Shown: positions 1-8,372 of the stretch, in pieces | Numbering within the stretch: the first letter of the stretch is position 1 | Layout: every line of letters begins with the position of its first letter | Assembly (NCBI GenBank): GCA_963748005.1 | Contig: CAVVHH010000002.1 | Coordinates: 2,108,001-2,172,000, forward strand | Source of the DNA: CAILZL01 sp963748005 | Lineage (GTDB): Bacteria > Pseudomonadota > Gammaproteobacteria > Steroidobacterales > Steroidobacteraceae | Direction of reading: 5' to 3' | Length of the DNA: 64,000 nt | Program-made: the position numbers and the translations under genes | The notes under the pieces: generated by a model | Told to the model about the DNA's origin: nothing | Database searches by the model: none | What the model saw: the letters and a program-made list of their open reading frames with translations, nothing else

Positions 1-309
1 GCTGTGAATGTTTGAATTCACCGTCAGACCACCTTCGGCATTCGCCACCGAATACACCACCGGCAGTTTCGGATGTGTTACCACCCAGGCGGCATTCTCC
101 AGTTCAGCCTGAAGACCAATCATGGTCAGCTTGCCGGTGTTGCTGTCAAAACGAGCGGCATAAACGCCCACTTTGGGACGCGGCGTACCTGCAGCAGGCG
201 GGGCGCCTGCACGCGTGCCTATGTAGAGCAGGTTGCTGGTGGCTTCTTTGGCTTGCACTGTCAGCGCCACCAATCCAAGGCACAGTGCCACGAATGTCTG
301 TCGTTTCAT
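1..309 (-). CDS. Lactonase-family beta-propeller protein, N-terminal part (runs off the window)
   Basis: The frame starts with ATG at 309 (AAGGA ribosome site just upstream) and is open to base 1, so only about 103 residues are visible. A signal peptide is followed by NLLYIGTRAG, a stretch with VYAARFD and NTGKLTMIG, and then HPKLPVVYSVAN. These are the first blades of the 7-bladed propeller of the lactonase (Pgl/YbhE-like, 6-phosphogluconolactonase) family. The signal peptide suggests a periplasmic member, so the substrate is unlikely to be 6-phosphogluconolactone itself. It lies 12 bp downstream of the ceramidase-like gene on the same strand and is probably co-transcribed with it. The family call is fairly sure; the substrate is unknown. 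Confidence 0.75.
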   Translation of the reverse strand, partial: MKRQTFVALCLGLVALTVQAKEATSNLLYIGTRAGAPPAAGTPRPKVGVYAARFDSNTGKLTMIGLQAELENAAWVVTHPKLPVVYSVANAEGGLTVNSNIHS

Positions 310-321
310 CGTTGGTTTCCT

Positions 322-1644
322 TCAGAGATGCTTGTTGATCATGTCCACTACAGTGTTGACGATGCCATTCTCGACACAGCCACGCACAGCAGAGTTGCTT
401 TGAACTTCAGCGGTGGGCGTGTCATAGGCCGCATCATCGACGAAGTAACCGGTGCGGTCGTTCGCCATCGACACCATGATGGTGTTGGCCAGCGGCGAGG
501 CCTGCTTGAGATGATAGTAGATGTTGGTCAGCACTTCGCCCGATACCGATGCCAGCGCGATCTTGTCGATCAGAATCAGGCTGAGGCGGATGGGCACGCC
601 GGTGATCTGTTCCGGCTTCATGCCGCCCAGCTGGAAGTACTGGTGCTCTCTGGCGCCCTCGCGCAATGGGCAGGTGATGATGCGTTCTTCGGCTGACACC
701 TTGGTCGCCGCAATCGTCGGCCGGATCTGGTTGGCGACGCGCACGACTTCCGCGCCGAGCATGAAGCCCTGCGCGTTCATCACCTCGAACGCAGCCGGGC
801 GTTTGTCCTTGTTCTCGGCAGCGGTGGGCAGGTCGTAAATCCGCGGGTCCTGATCGCCGCCGGGGCCCATTGTGAATAGCGCGACCACCTTGTCGCCGTA
901 CTGCTGCTCGACATAGCGCTCGGCCGCGCCGGGCAGGTCGCCGCTGACCATCTTCTCGCGGCGCGTCACCACCGGGTGCACACCGTAATTGAACATCACT
1001 GCCAGCGGTTCGCCCGCCAGTGTCTCGAACTTGAGCACCCACACGGTTTTGTCCGAAGGACCGTTCTCGTTGACGCCATAAACCCAGCCCTTGGGCGTAT
1101 AGACATCGCGGTTCACATTGACGTCGGCATGGCCGGTACCGAGTCCTATGCGCGCCGGTTGCAGCGCCGCCTTGGCCTGCTTGAGCGCGGCAACGATGCG
1201 GTCGTTGACGAAGCTGGTGTAGACATCGACTTCAGGTCCACCGGTCTTGGCATTGGCGCCCGGTGTGCGATTGCCCAGCATGGGCGCGCTGTGATCGTGG
1301 GTGGCAGCAATGATGATGTGGCTGGCGGGAATCCCGAGTTCCTTCTGGATGCGCTCGCGCACCGGCAGCGTATTGCCCAACTGGTTGTTGTCGAGTGACA
1401 CCAGCGCAACGGAGTTGCTGCCGTTGTCGATGATCACTACGCGGGCGAAGATGGGGTCGTGCACACCGATAAAGTTTTCACCGTCATTCGGATTCACCTT
1501 GATCAGACTCGTAGGCGTGATATCCAGCTTGGCCACGCCGACACGCAGAGCGTTTGCGTCCGCTGCCCAGAGCGATTGGGTTGACAGCGCCAGCAAGCAA
1601 CACGCCGAGCCCAGCAGATTGGCGATCAGGCCGCGATTATTCAC
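322..1644 (-). CDS. Secreted neutral/alkaline ceramidase-like hydrolase (copy 1)
   Basis: About 440 residues. I chose the GTG at 1644 because GGGGGAGG lies a few bases upstream and the protein then begins with a clean signal peptide ending near SLWAAD; the frame itself is open further upstream. After the signal come VGVAKLDITP, a typical opening of neutral/alkaline non-lysosomal ceramidase-like proteins, and the metal-site stretch ATHDHSAPM (H116 and H118). It is shorter than true neutral ceramidases (about 650-700 residues), as in many bacterial members of unknown substrate. A paralogue lies at 22779-24092, and both end with a similar C-terminal block (VDDAAYDTP here, VDDASYPLN there). Amide or ester hydrolysis in the periplasm is the family expectation; the substrate cannot be read from sequence. 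Confidence 0.8.
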   Translation of the reverse strand: MNNRGLIANLLGSACCLLALSTQSLWAADANALRVGVAKLDITPTSLIKVNPNDGENFIGVHDPIFARVVIIDNGSNSVALVSLDNNQLGNTLPVRERIQKELGIPASHIIIAATHDHSAPMLGNRTPGANAKTGGPEVDVYTSFVNDRIVAALKQAKAALQPARIGLGTGHADVNVNRDVYTPKGWVYGVNENGPSDKTVWVLKFETLAGEPLAVMFNYGVHPVVTRREKMVSGDLPGAAERYVEQQYGDKVVALFTMGPGGDQDPRIYDLPTAAENKDKRPAAFEVMNAQGFMLGAEVVRVANQIRPTIAATKVSAEERIITCPLREGAREHQYFQLGGMKPEQITGVPIRLSLILIDKIALASVSGEVLTNIYYHLKQASPLANTIMVSMANDRTGYFVDDAAYDTPTAEVQSNSAVRGCVENGIVNTVVDMINKHL

Positions 1645-1913
1645 ATTAACCTCCCCCGGATATTGTTCGTAATTAGTCTTGTATTGGTGGGACTGGGCGA
1701 TGCACAACCAGTCGACCACGTCGCCAAGTCTGTCCGATGTGAAGCCACATCTAAATACCACGGGCAGCAAAATTGCGCAGATTGAATCACCGGGTCTTTA
1801 CAATCGATCCATGTGTGAAGCGGAAGCGACCCACAATTCGCATGTCAGCAGTTGCAGCGACTGCGTGACCGGGTTCTGTAAAGAAATGACAACAATCCAC
1901 CTGGGGTAAAGAC
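1645..1913. promoter_or_regulatory. Divergent intergenic region between the ceramidase-like gene and the PepSY gene
   Basis: A 269 bp gap separates two divergently read genes, so it should hold both promoters. I could not fix convincing -35/-10 pairs by eye. No gene is seen in it. Confidence 0.3.
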
Positions 1914-3107
1914 GTGCGTTCAGTTCATCGCATCATCACCATATTCGTGGTGATCTTCACACTGTATCTGGGCGTCACCGGAACGCTGATCCAGCTGGTC
2001 GATCTGCGTACCTTGTTTACCCATGCGCCGGCCGAAGATCCCAACATGGCTTCGATCCGCGAAGGTATTAACGGTCCGGGCAGCTTTCAGGTGATTGCCA
2101 ATGCGGACTATACCGGTGCCGTGCTGCCTGCCGACCTGAATCTTGAAACCACCCTGGACAAGGTTCTCGAGTCTGCGCGCGCCGCGCAGGGCGATGTGCC
2201 GTTGGCATATCTGGAACTGCGCATGGCGGATGGCAAACCGGTGGGCCAGGTGAAAGCCAATAACCAGGTACTGCGCTTTGACGCCATCACGGGTGATTCC
2301 CTGGGTCCGGTCGTTGTGCCACACGAGCCGCAGATGCCAGACTCGCAGCGCAACACGGTCAAGCATCTGCACCGCATGACCGCCATTGGCGACTGGACGC
2401 TGTGGATCAACGTCGTTGTAGGCGTCTCGTTGTGCGTGATGCTGGTTACCGGTCTGGTGATGTACGTCCAGCTGCTGTCCGCGCGTGCACGCTCGAAGCG
2501 TTCCGGGCTGTTCTGGCAGGCGGGAGGATGGTGGCGCTCTGTGCATCGCTGGATTTCGCTGACTTCGGCCGTGTTTCTGCTGGCGGTGGCGCTGAGTGGC
2601 ACCTGGCTGGCGGTCGAATCGCTCGCCTTCGGTGTCTACATGGCCACCCATAAGCCGGTGCCCGGTGCACCGCGTCCCAATCCCATCACGCCGCTGATCG
2701 ATGTTGATGTGCCCGCCATGGCCAACACAACGCTGGCTGCATATAAAGCCACCAATCCGGACCTTCCAATCAGAGTGTTGCGATTGCGCACCTTCGGCGG
2801 CATGCCGCAAGGCGTGATCATTACCGGTGCTGAAGAAGCAGAGCAGTGGGTGTTCAACGCGACTACTGGGCGCAGGGCCAGCGAAACCGAACCCGGCTAT
2901 CCCGTCACCGGCTTCCCCTTCGGCTGGCAGGCGCACCAGATTGCCAAGCAAGTCCATCGTGGCGACTTCATCGGCCTGACAGGCCGCTGGATGGATCTGT
3001 TCGCCGGCCTGTCGATGATCTATCTCTCCATCTCCGGCGCAGTGATGTACTTCGACATGTGGAGTCGGCGACGGCGGATGGGTCGCACTGGCTGGTTGTG
3101 GAAGTGA
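1914..3107 (+). CDS. PepSY-associated TM-domain inner-membrane protein
   Basis: A 397-residue protein starting at GTG 1914 with GGGG upstream. It has the PepSY_TM layout: an N-terminal membrane helix (about residues 7-28), a long periplasmic PepSY-like part, a helix pair around 165-190 and 213-237, a second periplasmic part, and a last helix near 360-385 followed by a short basic tail (WSRRRRMGRTGW). Proteins of this family often accompany TonB-dependent iron uptake and are thought to be reductases or accessory factors of siderophore uptake. The neighbours here give no direct link to iron. The family is clear; the role is open. Confidence 0.8.
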   Translation: MRSVHRIITIFVVIFTLYLGVTGTLIQLVDLRTLFTHAPAEDPNMASIREGINGPGSFQVIANADYTGAVLPADLNLETTLDKVLESARAAQGDVPLAYLELRMADGKPVGQVKANNQVLRFDAITGDSLGPVVVPHEPQMPDSQRNTVKHLHRMTAIGDWTLWINVVVGVSLCVMLVTGLVMYVQLLSARARSKRSGLFWQAGGWWRSVHRWISLTSAVFLLAVALSGTWLAVESLAFGVYMATHKPVPGAPRPNPITPLIDVDVPAMANTTLAAYKATNPDLPIRVLRLRTFGGMPQGVIITGAEEAEQWVFNATTGRRASETEPGYPVTGFPFGWQAHQIAKQVHRGDFIGLTGRWMDLFAGLSMIYLSISGAVMYFDMWSRRRRMGRTGWLWK

Positions 3108-3234
3108 AGCGCCCAGCACCTGGTTGCTGCTGACTACGAGCCGGATCACAAGAGGCTTAAGGAGTACTTATAGCTGAGCCATCTCTGTGCGCGTATGCTT
3201 GCCATCGGACCATGGACAGAAAGGAGGATCTGAG

Positions 3235-4938
3235 ATGGCTATATCTGACTTCCAGGTTACTGGTAAGAACCCGAAAGCGTTCTTTACGCTGAAACTCCAT
3301 CGCGGCGACGGGATGTGTCTTATCGCGATGAACTGGAAGAAGGGCAAACCACCAAATGACTTCGTGGGGTTCGCGATTGAAAGCAAGCCACCGGGCGGCG
3401 ACAGCTTTTTCCCCCTGAACAATCGCATAGCGTTTGCGGGCGCAGATGGTTCGATCAATCCGCTGCAATTATCGACGCTTGTTTCGCCCATTCAGAAATT
3501 TCGCTGGGTGCATTTTCCACGCAACGCCAACCTCGACGGCGAATTCACGTATCGGGTTACACCCATCTTCATGGATGCCGAAGACCGGCTCAGTCAGGGC
3601 AGCCCGCAGGAAGCCGGCATTGAGCTTCGCCGCGAAACTTATCCGGGACAAGTCAACGTTACCTTTACGCGTGGGTTCGTTTCTTCGCAGGCGTTTGTAG
3701 ATCGCTTCGAAAAATCCGGACCGATCAAGACACTTCTGCCCGCCAAGGCGGCCGACGGCCTGAAGTTCAAACCGACGCACCCCAAGGCGAAGGAAGCGCT
3801 CGCGTGGATGGGATTCGAAACCCGTGAAAGCATCTTTGATCTTCTCGATCAGGCGATAAAAGAAAAGGCCGAGGTTCGCGTCGTGGCCTACGACCTGAGC
3901 GAGCCGGAGGTTGTCGGGCGGTTTGCGAAGCTCGGCAAGCGCCTGAAAATCATCATCGACGATAGCAAGGAGCACGGCGAACCAGCGTCCGGCGAGTCCC
4001 AGGCTGCAAAGCGACTCGAAAAAACCGCTGGCAAGGCGAACGTGAAGCGGCAGCACATGAAAAGCCTGCAGCACAACAAGATGATCATCGTTGCTGGCGC
4101 GACCAGGAAAGTTGTGTTCGGCTCCACCAATCTCAGCTGGCGCGGACTGTATGTACAGGCCAACAATGCCCTTATTGCCGAGGGAACCAAGCCAGTCGAA
4201 CTCGCGCTCGCGGCGTTCGACAATTACTTCAACAATGAAACGACATTCGGCGATACCAAATCGGCAACACTGACCAACCTGGGGCTCAAGAACATCGACG
4301 CACAAGTTGCATTTTCTCCACATTCTTCCGCAAATTCCCTGCTCGATGAGATCGGTAAAGACATCGACAGGACCACCTCGTGCTTGTTCTATTCGCTCGC
4401 TTTTCTCTCGATTACCCCGGGCGTCGTCAAGGAAGCAATCAGGAAGGTCTCAAAGAAACCGGGCATCTTCGTGTACGGCATCGCCGACAAGAAAGTTGGC
4501 GGCATCGATCTGCAGATGCCGAATGGAAACATCGCTCCAGTATTTGCCGCTGCGCTCGACAAGAATATTCCGGCGCCTTTCAACAAGGAACCCACGGGCG
4601 GTGGCGGCAATCGCATGCATCACAAGTTCGTCGTGATCGACTTCGACAAGCCAACTGCACGGGTTTACCTCGGCTCTTACAATTTCTCGATCCCGGCCGA
4701 CCAGAAGAACGGCGAAAACTTGCTGGTGATCCGCGATCGACGTATCGCGGTGTCCTATACCATCGAAGCGTTGCGCATCTTCGACCACTATCATTTCCGG
4801 GTCGCCCAACGCGAAGCCAAGAAAGCCAAGAAGCCGCTGCAGCTTGCCAAGCCACCGAGCAAAGCTGGCGAGAAGCCCTGGTGGGCCGAAGACTATACGG
4901 ATGCGCGAAAAATCCGCGATCGCGAGTTGTTTGCGTAG
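3235..4938 (+). CDS. Phospholipase D-like protein with two HKD regions, the first degenerate
   Basis: 567 residues from ATG 3235, chosen because AGGAGG lies eight bases upstream; there is no signal peptide. The first ~150 residues form a separate domain of unknown type. Two PLD half-sites follow. The first is HNKMIIVA (H280), where the HxKx4D aspartate is alanine, followed by GSTNLSWRG. The second is HHKFVVID (H462), a full motif, followed by GSYNFS. PLD superfamily enzymes normally use one His from each half, so activity may remain although the first motif lacks Asp. The family includes phospholipases, cardiolipin synthases, nucleases and defence effectors. It stands alone, convergent with the PEBP gene. 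Substrate unknown. Confidence 0.8.
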   Translation: MAISDFQVTGKNPKAFFTLKLHRGDGMCLIAMNWKKGKPPNDFVGFAIESKPPGGDSFFPLNNRIAFAGADGSINPLQLSTLVSPIQKFRWVHFPRNANLDGEFTYRVTPIFMDAEDRLSQGSPQEAGIELRRETYPGQVNVTFTRGFVSSQAFVDRFEKSGPIKTLLPAKAADGLKFKPTHPKAKEALAWMGFETRESIFDLLDQAIKEKAEVRVVAYDLSEPEVVGRFAKLGKRLKIIIDDSKEHGEPASGESQAAKRLEKTAGKANVKRQHMKSLQHNKMIIVAGATRKVVFGSTNLSWRGLYVQANNALIAEGTKPVELALAAFDNYFNNETTFGDTKSATLTNLGLKNIDAQVAFSPHSSANSLLDEIGKDIDRTTSCLFYSLAFLSITPGVVKEAIRKVSKKPGIFVYGIADKKVGGIDLQMPNGNIAPVFAAALDKNIPAPFNKEPTGGGGNRMHHKFVVIDFDKPTARVYLGSYNFSIPADQKNGENLLVIRDRRIAVSYTIEALRIFDHYHFRVAQREAKKAKKPLQLAKPPSKAGEKPWWAEDYTDARKIRDRELFA

Positions 4939-5026
4939 GATTGAAATCCAGGCAAACGATAGCTTGCAACATGGCTCCCACAATGGGTACGTCGCGCTGG
5001 TTTGGCTAAATGTCGAGGAGCTCGTG

Positions 5027-5049
5027 GGCGCACGGGGAAGACGTGCGCC
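5027..5049. other. Inverted repeat between convergent genes
   Basis: GGCGCACG (5027-5034) is matched by CGTGCGCC (5042-5049) with a 7-base loop, and an A-run follows on the plus strand. It sits between the convergent PLD-like and PEBP genes and could act as a transcription end point, but neither strand has a U-tract directly 3' of the hairpin. The rest of the 4939-5169 gap shows nothing. Confidence 0.35.
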
Positions 5050-5169
5050 GCAAAAAAACTAGAACTAACTGGTCATGGAGAATCGTCGATCCGATTCTTG
5101 GCCTGGCTATTACGGTGCCGTGCAGATATGCGCTGTAAACCTGAGAGTTGGCGCCGCACTGTACCTTGG

Positions 5170-5784
5170 TTATTCCTTCGCTTCTGGATCTTTGGATGAC
5201 CAGCCCACCACTTCACCGCTGGCCAGCACGTGGCCGTCGATGGCGGCTTCCATCATCGGAAAACTCGACTTGGCATTGCTGTCGATGACGGTATCCAGTG
5301 CCAGTACTTGCAGGTGATAAGGCTGTCTCACTGGCGTATGTGTGTGCGGACCGGTGTAGGGATTGTTGACGCCATGTACTGTCACGCCGTAAGTGGATCC
5401 TTGCGGCGGCGTGGTCATGCCCGCCGGTAGGCTGGTGACGCTCGCCGGTACATTGAACAAGGTGAAATGAATGCTGGTCATGTCACCTTTCGGCAGTATG
5501 CCCTGCATGACCACGACATAGGACCTCGTTCCAATCGGACCCGCACTCCAGTTCAGGCCCGGAAAAATATTGCCGCGATACTGTGTGTTCTCGTATGGCA
5601 TGTCGGCGCCGTCTTTGTACGCGGGGGTCGTCACCGTGAGTTTGGCGTTGCTCTTTGCGGGATGCGCCAGGATCACCAGTTGTTTGGCATGTCCGCCAGT
5701 GGGCTCTTTCTCCTGTGCGTACACAGGTGCGGTGATAGCTGCGAGTGTGGCCGCCAGAATAGTCAGCAGGTTCGTGCTCTTCAT
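5170..5784 (-). CDS. YbhB/YbcL-type PEBP-family secreted protein
   Basis: 204 residues from ATG 5784 (GGAGA upstream). A signal peptide ends near PVYAQ. The rest matches the bacterial Raf-kinase-inhibitor-like (PEBP) fold: LTVTTPAYKDGADMP, the core FPGLNWSAGPIGTRSYVVVM, IHFTLFNVP, and the ligand-pocket stretch GPHTHTP followed by YHLQVLALDT. Bacterial members bind small ligands and their function is mostly unknown. A periplasmic location is expected. It is a single gene with no operon partner. Confidence 0.85.
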   Translation of the reverse strand: MKSTNLLTILAATLAAITAPVYAQEKEPTGGHAKQLVILAHPAKSNAKLTVTTPAYKDGADMPYENTQYRGNIFPGLNWSAGPIGTRSYVVVMQGILPKGDMTSIHFTLFNVPASVTSLPAGMTTPPQGSTYGVTVHGVNNPYTGPHTHTPVRQPYHLQVLALDTVIDSNAKSSFPMMEAAIDGHVLASGEVVGWSSKDPEAKE

Positions 5785-5875
5785 GATGAAGTCTCCTGGT
5801 CAGCGGTGTTACCGCCATTCTCAGACAACATGCGCTGCGGGCAAGAGCTCGCAGCGCATGGATGCTATCGGAGTG

Positions 5876-6856
5876 TCAGAGCTTCGAAGGATCGACGAAC
5901 AGCTCCTCGACCGACATGCGGCGCGGGGTCAGGTTCATGCGAAAGGCCGCTTCTTCCAGATAGGTGATGGTTGGCAGATTGGCTTTCAGGCCATAAGGCA
6001 GCGGATCGCCGACGACCTTGGCCAGCTTGGCGTACTTCTTGTCGCCATGCAGTTCGTTGCCTGAGGCAATACGGCTGTCGAGGCCGGCCAGCCATTGGTC
6101 CTTGGCATGGGTGAAGGCGTCGTTCAGTGACTTTGCCACCCAGGGGTGTTCGGCCAGGACGGAGTCCTTGACCACGATGGTGCCATGCATCGGGTAAACA
6201 CCGGTGCGGCCAAACCATTCGGCTTCCAGTTCCGCCGCATTGGGGAACAGGTCCGGGAAGTCGACCTCAACTTCCTGCCAACCACCGGTCGGGTTGCCCT
6301 TGCGACCAATGCCCGCGGCGGCGCCGAAGCCGGCGACCAGTTCGCCGCGCATGATCATGTCGTACAGGGAGTCAGGCGGGTTGCAGTGCTCCACGTTCGG
6401 CGGCAGTTTCAGCTGGGTCACGTGTTCCTCATCGTCCACCACCCAGGTCACCTTGTCGTTGTCCATGCCGAACTCCTTGATGAAGATCGCACGGGTCCAG
6501 GCGCCGGTGGTCACGGAGTAGGCGCGCACGCCCACCTTCTTGCCTTCGAGGTCCTTGGGGTGCTTGATGTTCGCGTCGGGGCGAACCAGCAGGCCGGAGT
6601 GGTGGAAGCGACGCACCACGAAGATCGGCAGTGCCTTGAACGGCGCGCCGTAAGCGCGGGCGATGTAGTAGGTCGTGGGCGCAATTTCGCAGACGTCGAA
6701 CTCGACGTCACGCACCATGCGGCGGAACGCGCCGATCTGTGGTTTGACGGTGATGATCTCGGCATCGACGCCTTCAATCGGAATCGAACCGTTGCGGATG
6801 GCGGATGTATGAGGGTGCTCGGCGACCGCGATCTTGAGACGAACTTTGCCAGCCAC
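5876..6856 (-). CDS. 4,5-dihydroxyphthalate decarboxylase-like protein (copy 1)
   Basis: 326 residues from GTG 6856 with TAGGAG in front. It has no signal peptide and so is cytoplasmic. The protein has a periplasmic-binding-protein-like fold: VRLKIAVAEHP at the start, FRRMVRDVEFDVCE, then KDLEGKKVGVRAYSVTTG, which is the hallmark of the Pht5 family (4,5-dihydroxyphthalate decarboxylase). Pht5 converts 4,5-dihydroxyphthalate to protocatechuate. It is divergent from ligJ, and a second copy lies at 12110-12994, so a place upstream of protocatechuate-type ring cleavage fits. Many proteins annotated with this name have never been assayed, so the exact acid decarboxylated is inference. Confidence 0.75.
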   Translation of the reverse strand: MAGKVRLKIAVAEHPHTSAIRNGSIPIEGVDAEIITVKPQIGAFRRMVRDVEFDVCEIAPTTYYIARAYGAPFKALPIFVVRRFHHSGLLVRPDANIKHPKDLEGKKVGVRAYSVTTGAWTRAIFIKEFGMDNDKVTWVVDDEEHVTQLKLPPNVEHCNPPDSLYDMIMRGELVAGFGAAAGIGRKGNPTGGWQEVEVDFPDLFPNAAELEAEWFGRTGVYPMHGTIVVKDSVLAEHPWVAKSLNDAFTHAKDQWLAGLDSRIASGNELHGDKKYAKLAKVVGDPLPYGLKANLPTITYLEEAAFRMNLTPRRMSVEELFVDPSKL

Positions 6857-7249
6857 TGGGTATTCTCCTAATTCAAATAAATCATGCAGATAAGATTGTC
6901 CGAAAAAGCGGCATGAGGGCAGACGATATCTGCGCGATTGTGGGTACTCCGCCGCTCAAAAAACACTCGCGGCGCAATACGTCGGTGAGCCGTTTTCGAG
7001 GGCGCTAACAATGCCCAATTAGGCCGCTACAACGCAATCAAAAAGCGACTTCGGGATATAAATTCTCTGTCTTGATTGCGTGGACAACCAGGTCGGCCCC
7101 AAGACTTATGGTCGCTATCGCAAAATCAATGCCCTGTTCCAAGGCAAATGCATTAACTTCTCGGCCCGCGCCAGAAGGGCTTTTCCTTGCCTTGGTGCGG
7201 TACCGCTGACAAGCTACCTTCCCCCCGAAACGAACGCGACGGACAGACC
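6857..7249. promoter_or_regulatory. Divergent promoter region between the decarboxylase-like gene and ligJ
   Basis: 393 bp without a gene between divergently read catabolic genes. It holds the inverted repeat at 7032-7081, described separately, and should carry both promoters. Confidence 0.5.
7032..7081. promoter_or_regulatory. Perfect 10-bp inverted repeat, candidate operator
   Basis: ACGCAATCAA (7032-7041) is matched exactly by TTGATTGCGT (7072-7081) with 30 bp between the arms. The spacer contains an AT-rich patch (GATATAAATTC) that could be a -10 region. Position between divergent catabolic genes, in a cluster that has its own LysR regulator, suggests an activator or repressor site. The function is inference. 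Confidence 0.5.
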
Positions 7250-8272
7250 ATGATTATCGACTGCCACGGGCATTTCACCACAGCACCCAAATCTCTGGGC
7301 GCCTGGCGCCAGAACCAGCTTGCGAATATCAACAATCCGGCCAGCCGGCCCAAGCCCAGCGATCTGAAGATCTCGGACGACGAAATCCGCGACGCCATCG
7401 GCAACGGCCAGTTGAAGATGCAGCAGGAGCGCGGCGGCGACCTGACCATCTTCTCGCCGATCGCCGGCCAGATGGGCCACCACCTGGGCGATGCCCGCAC
7501 CAGCGTCGAATGGTCAGAACTGTGCAACGACCTGATCAAGCGCGTCGTCGATCTGTTTCCCGAGAACTTCGCCGCCGTCTGCCAGCTGCCCCAGTCGCCC
7601 GACACCCCGGTCGATAGCTGCGTCGCGGAACTGGAACGCTGCGTCCAGAATGGCTTCGTCGGCTGCAACCTGAATCCCGATGTGTCCGGCGGCTACTGGA
7701 AGACGCCGGCGGTGACCGACCGCCACTTCTATCCCCTGTACGAGAAGATGGTGGAGCTGGACGTGCCTGCCATGATCCACGTGACTGGCTCGTGTAACGC
7801 CTGCGTGCAGCACACCGGTGCCCACTACATCGCCGGGGATACCATCGCCTTCATGCAGATGCTGCAGTCGGACCTGTTCAAGGACTTCCCGACCCTGCGC
7901 TTCGTCATTCCGCATGGCGGCGGGGCGGTGCCCTACCACTGGGGTCGTTACCGCGGCCTGTCGCTGGACCTGATGAAGCGCGACCTCGAGCCGATCCTGA
8001 ACAACGTGTTCTTTGACACCTGCGTGTACCACTACCCAGGCGTTGAATTCCTGACCCGCGTCATTCCAGTGGAGAACATCCTGTTCGGCTCGGAAATGAT
8101 CGGTGCGGTGCGCGGCAAGGATCCGAAAACCGGCCAGTACTTCGACGACACCAAGAAGTACGTTGAGGCCTGCCAGAACCTTAGTACTGACGATCGTCAC
8201 AAGATCTTCGAAGGCAACGCCCGCCGTGTGTATCCACGTCTGGATGCACTGCTGAAGAAGCGCGGCAAATAA
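7250..8272 (+). CDS. ligJ: 4-oxalomesaconate hydratase
   Basis: 340 residues from ATG 7250, almost the length of Sphingobium LigJ (341). The sequence follows LigJ closely: MIIDCHGHFTTAPK at the start with the metal pair H6/H8, then MIHVTGSCNAC (His about 177), FVIPHGGGAVPYHWGRYRG, FFDTCVYH, and LFGSEMIGAVRG (Glu about 282). These correspond to the zinc ligands known for LigJ. LigJ hydrates 4-oxalomesaconate to 4-carboxy-4-hydroxy-2-oxoadipate in the protocatechuate 4,5-cleavage and gallate pathways. It is first in a plus-strand cluster and is followed 100 bp later by an aldolase gene, the expected next step. This is one of the surest functional calls in the window. Confidence 0.92.
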   Translation: MIIDCHGHFTTAPKSLGAWRQNQLANINNPASRPKPSDLKISDDEIRDAIGNGQLKMQQERGGDLTIFSPIAGQMGHHLGDARTSVEWSELCNDLIKRVVDLFPENFAAVCQLPQSPDTPVDSCVAELERCVQNGFVGCNLNPDVSGGYWKTPAVTDRHFYPLYEKMVELDVPAMIHVTGSCNACVQHTGAHYIAGDTIAFMQMLQSDLFKDFPTLRFVIPHGGGAVPYHWGRYRGLSLDLMKRDLEPILNNVFFDTCVYHYPGVEFLTRVIPVENILFGSEMIGAVRGKDPKTGQYFDDTKKYVEACQNLSTDDRHKIFEGNARRVYPRLDALLKKRGK

Positions 8273-8293
8273 GCAGGAAGACACCATGGAAAG

Positions 8294-8315
8294 CCGCCGG
8301 CATTAGCCGGCGGTT
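8294..8315 (+). terminator. GC-rich hairpin after ligJ
   Basis: CCGCCGGC (8294-8301), loop ATTA, GCCGGCGG (8306-8313), then TT. A strong stem but almost no U-tract, so it is a weak terminator or an mRNA-stabilising hairpin between ligJ and the aldolase gene. Confidence 0.45.
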
Positions 8316-8372
8316 CGCCTGTGTCTGCCGGCCAAATCATTTCTAGTTTACGGATAATTTTCAGGAGCCTTC

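Noticed and set aside
1920..3149. A 409-codon minus-strand open frame
   Set aside because: Antisense to the PepSY gene with a His/Gln/Arg-rich, low-sense translation and no ribosome site.
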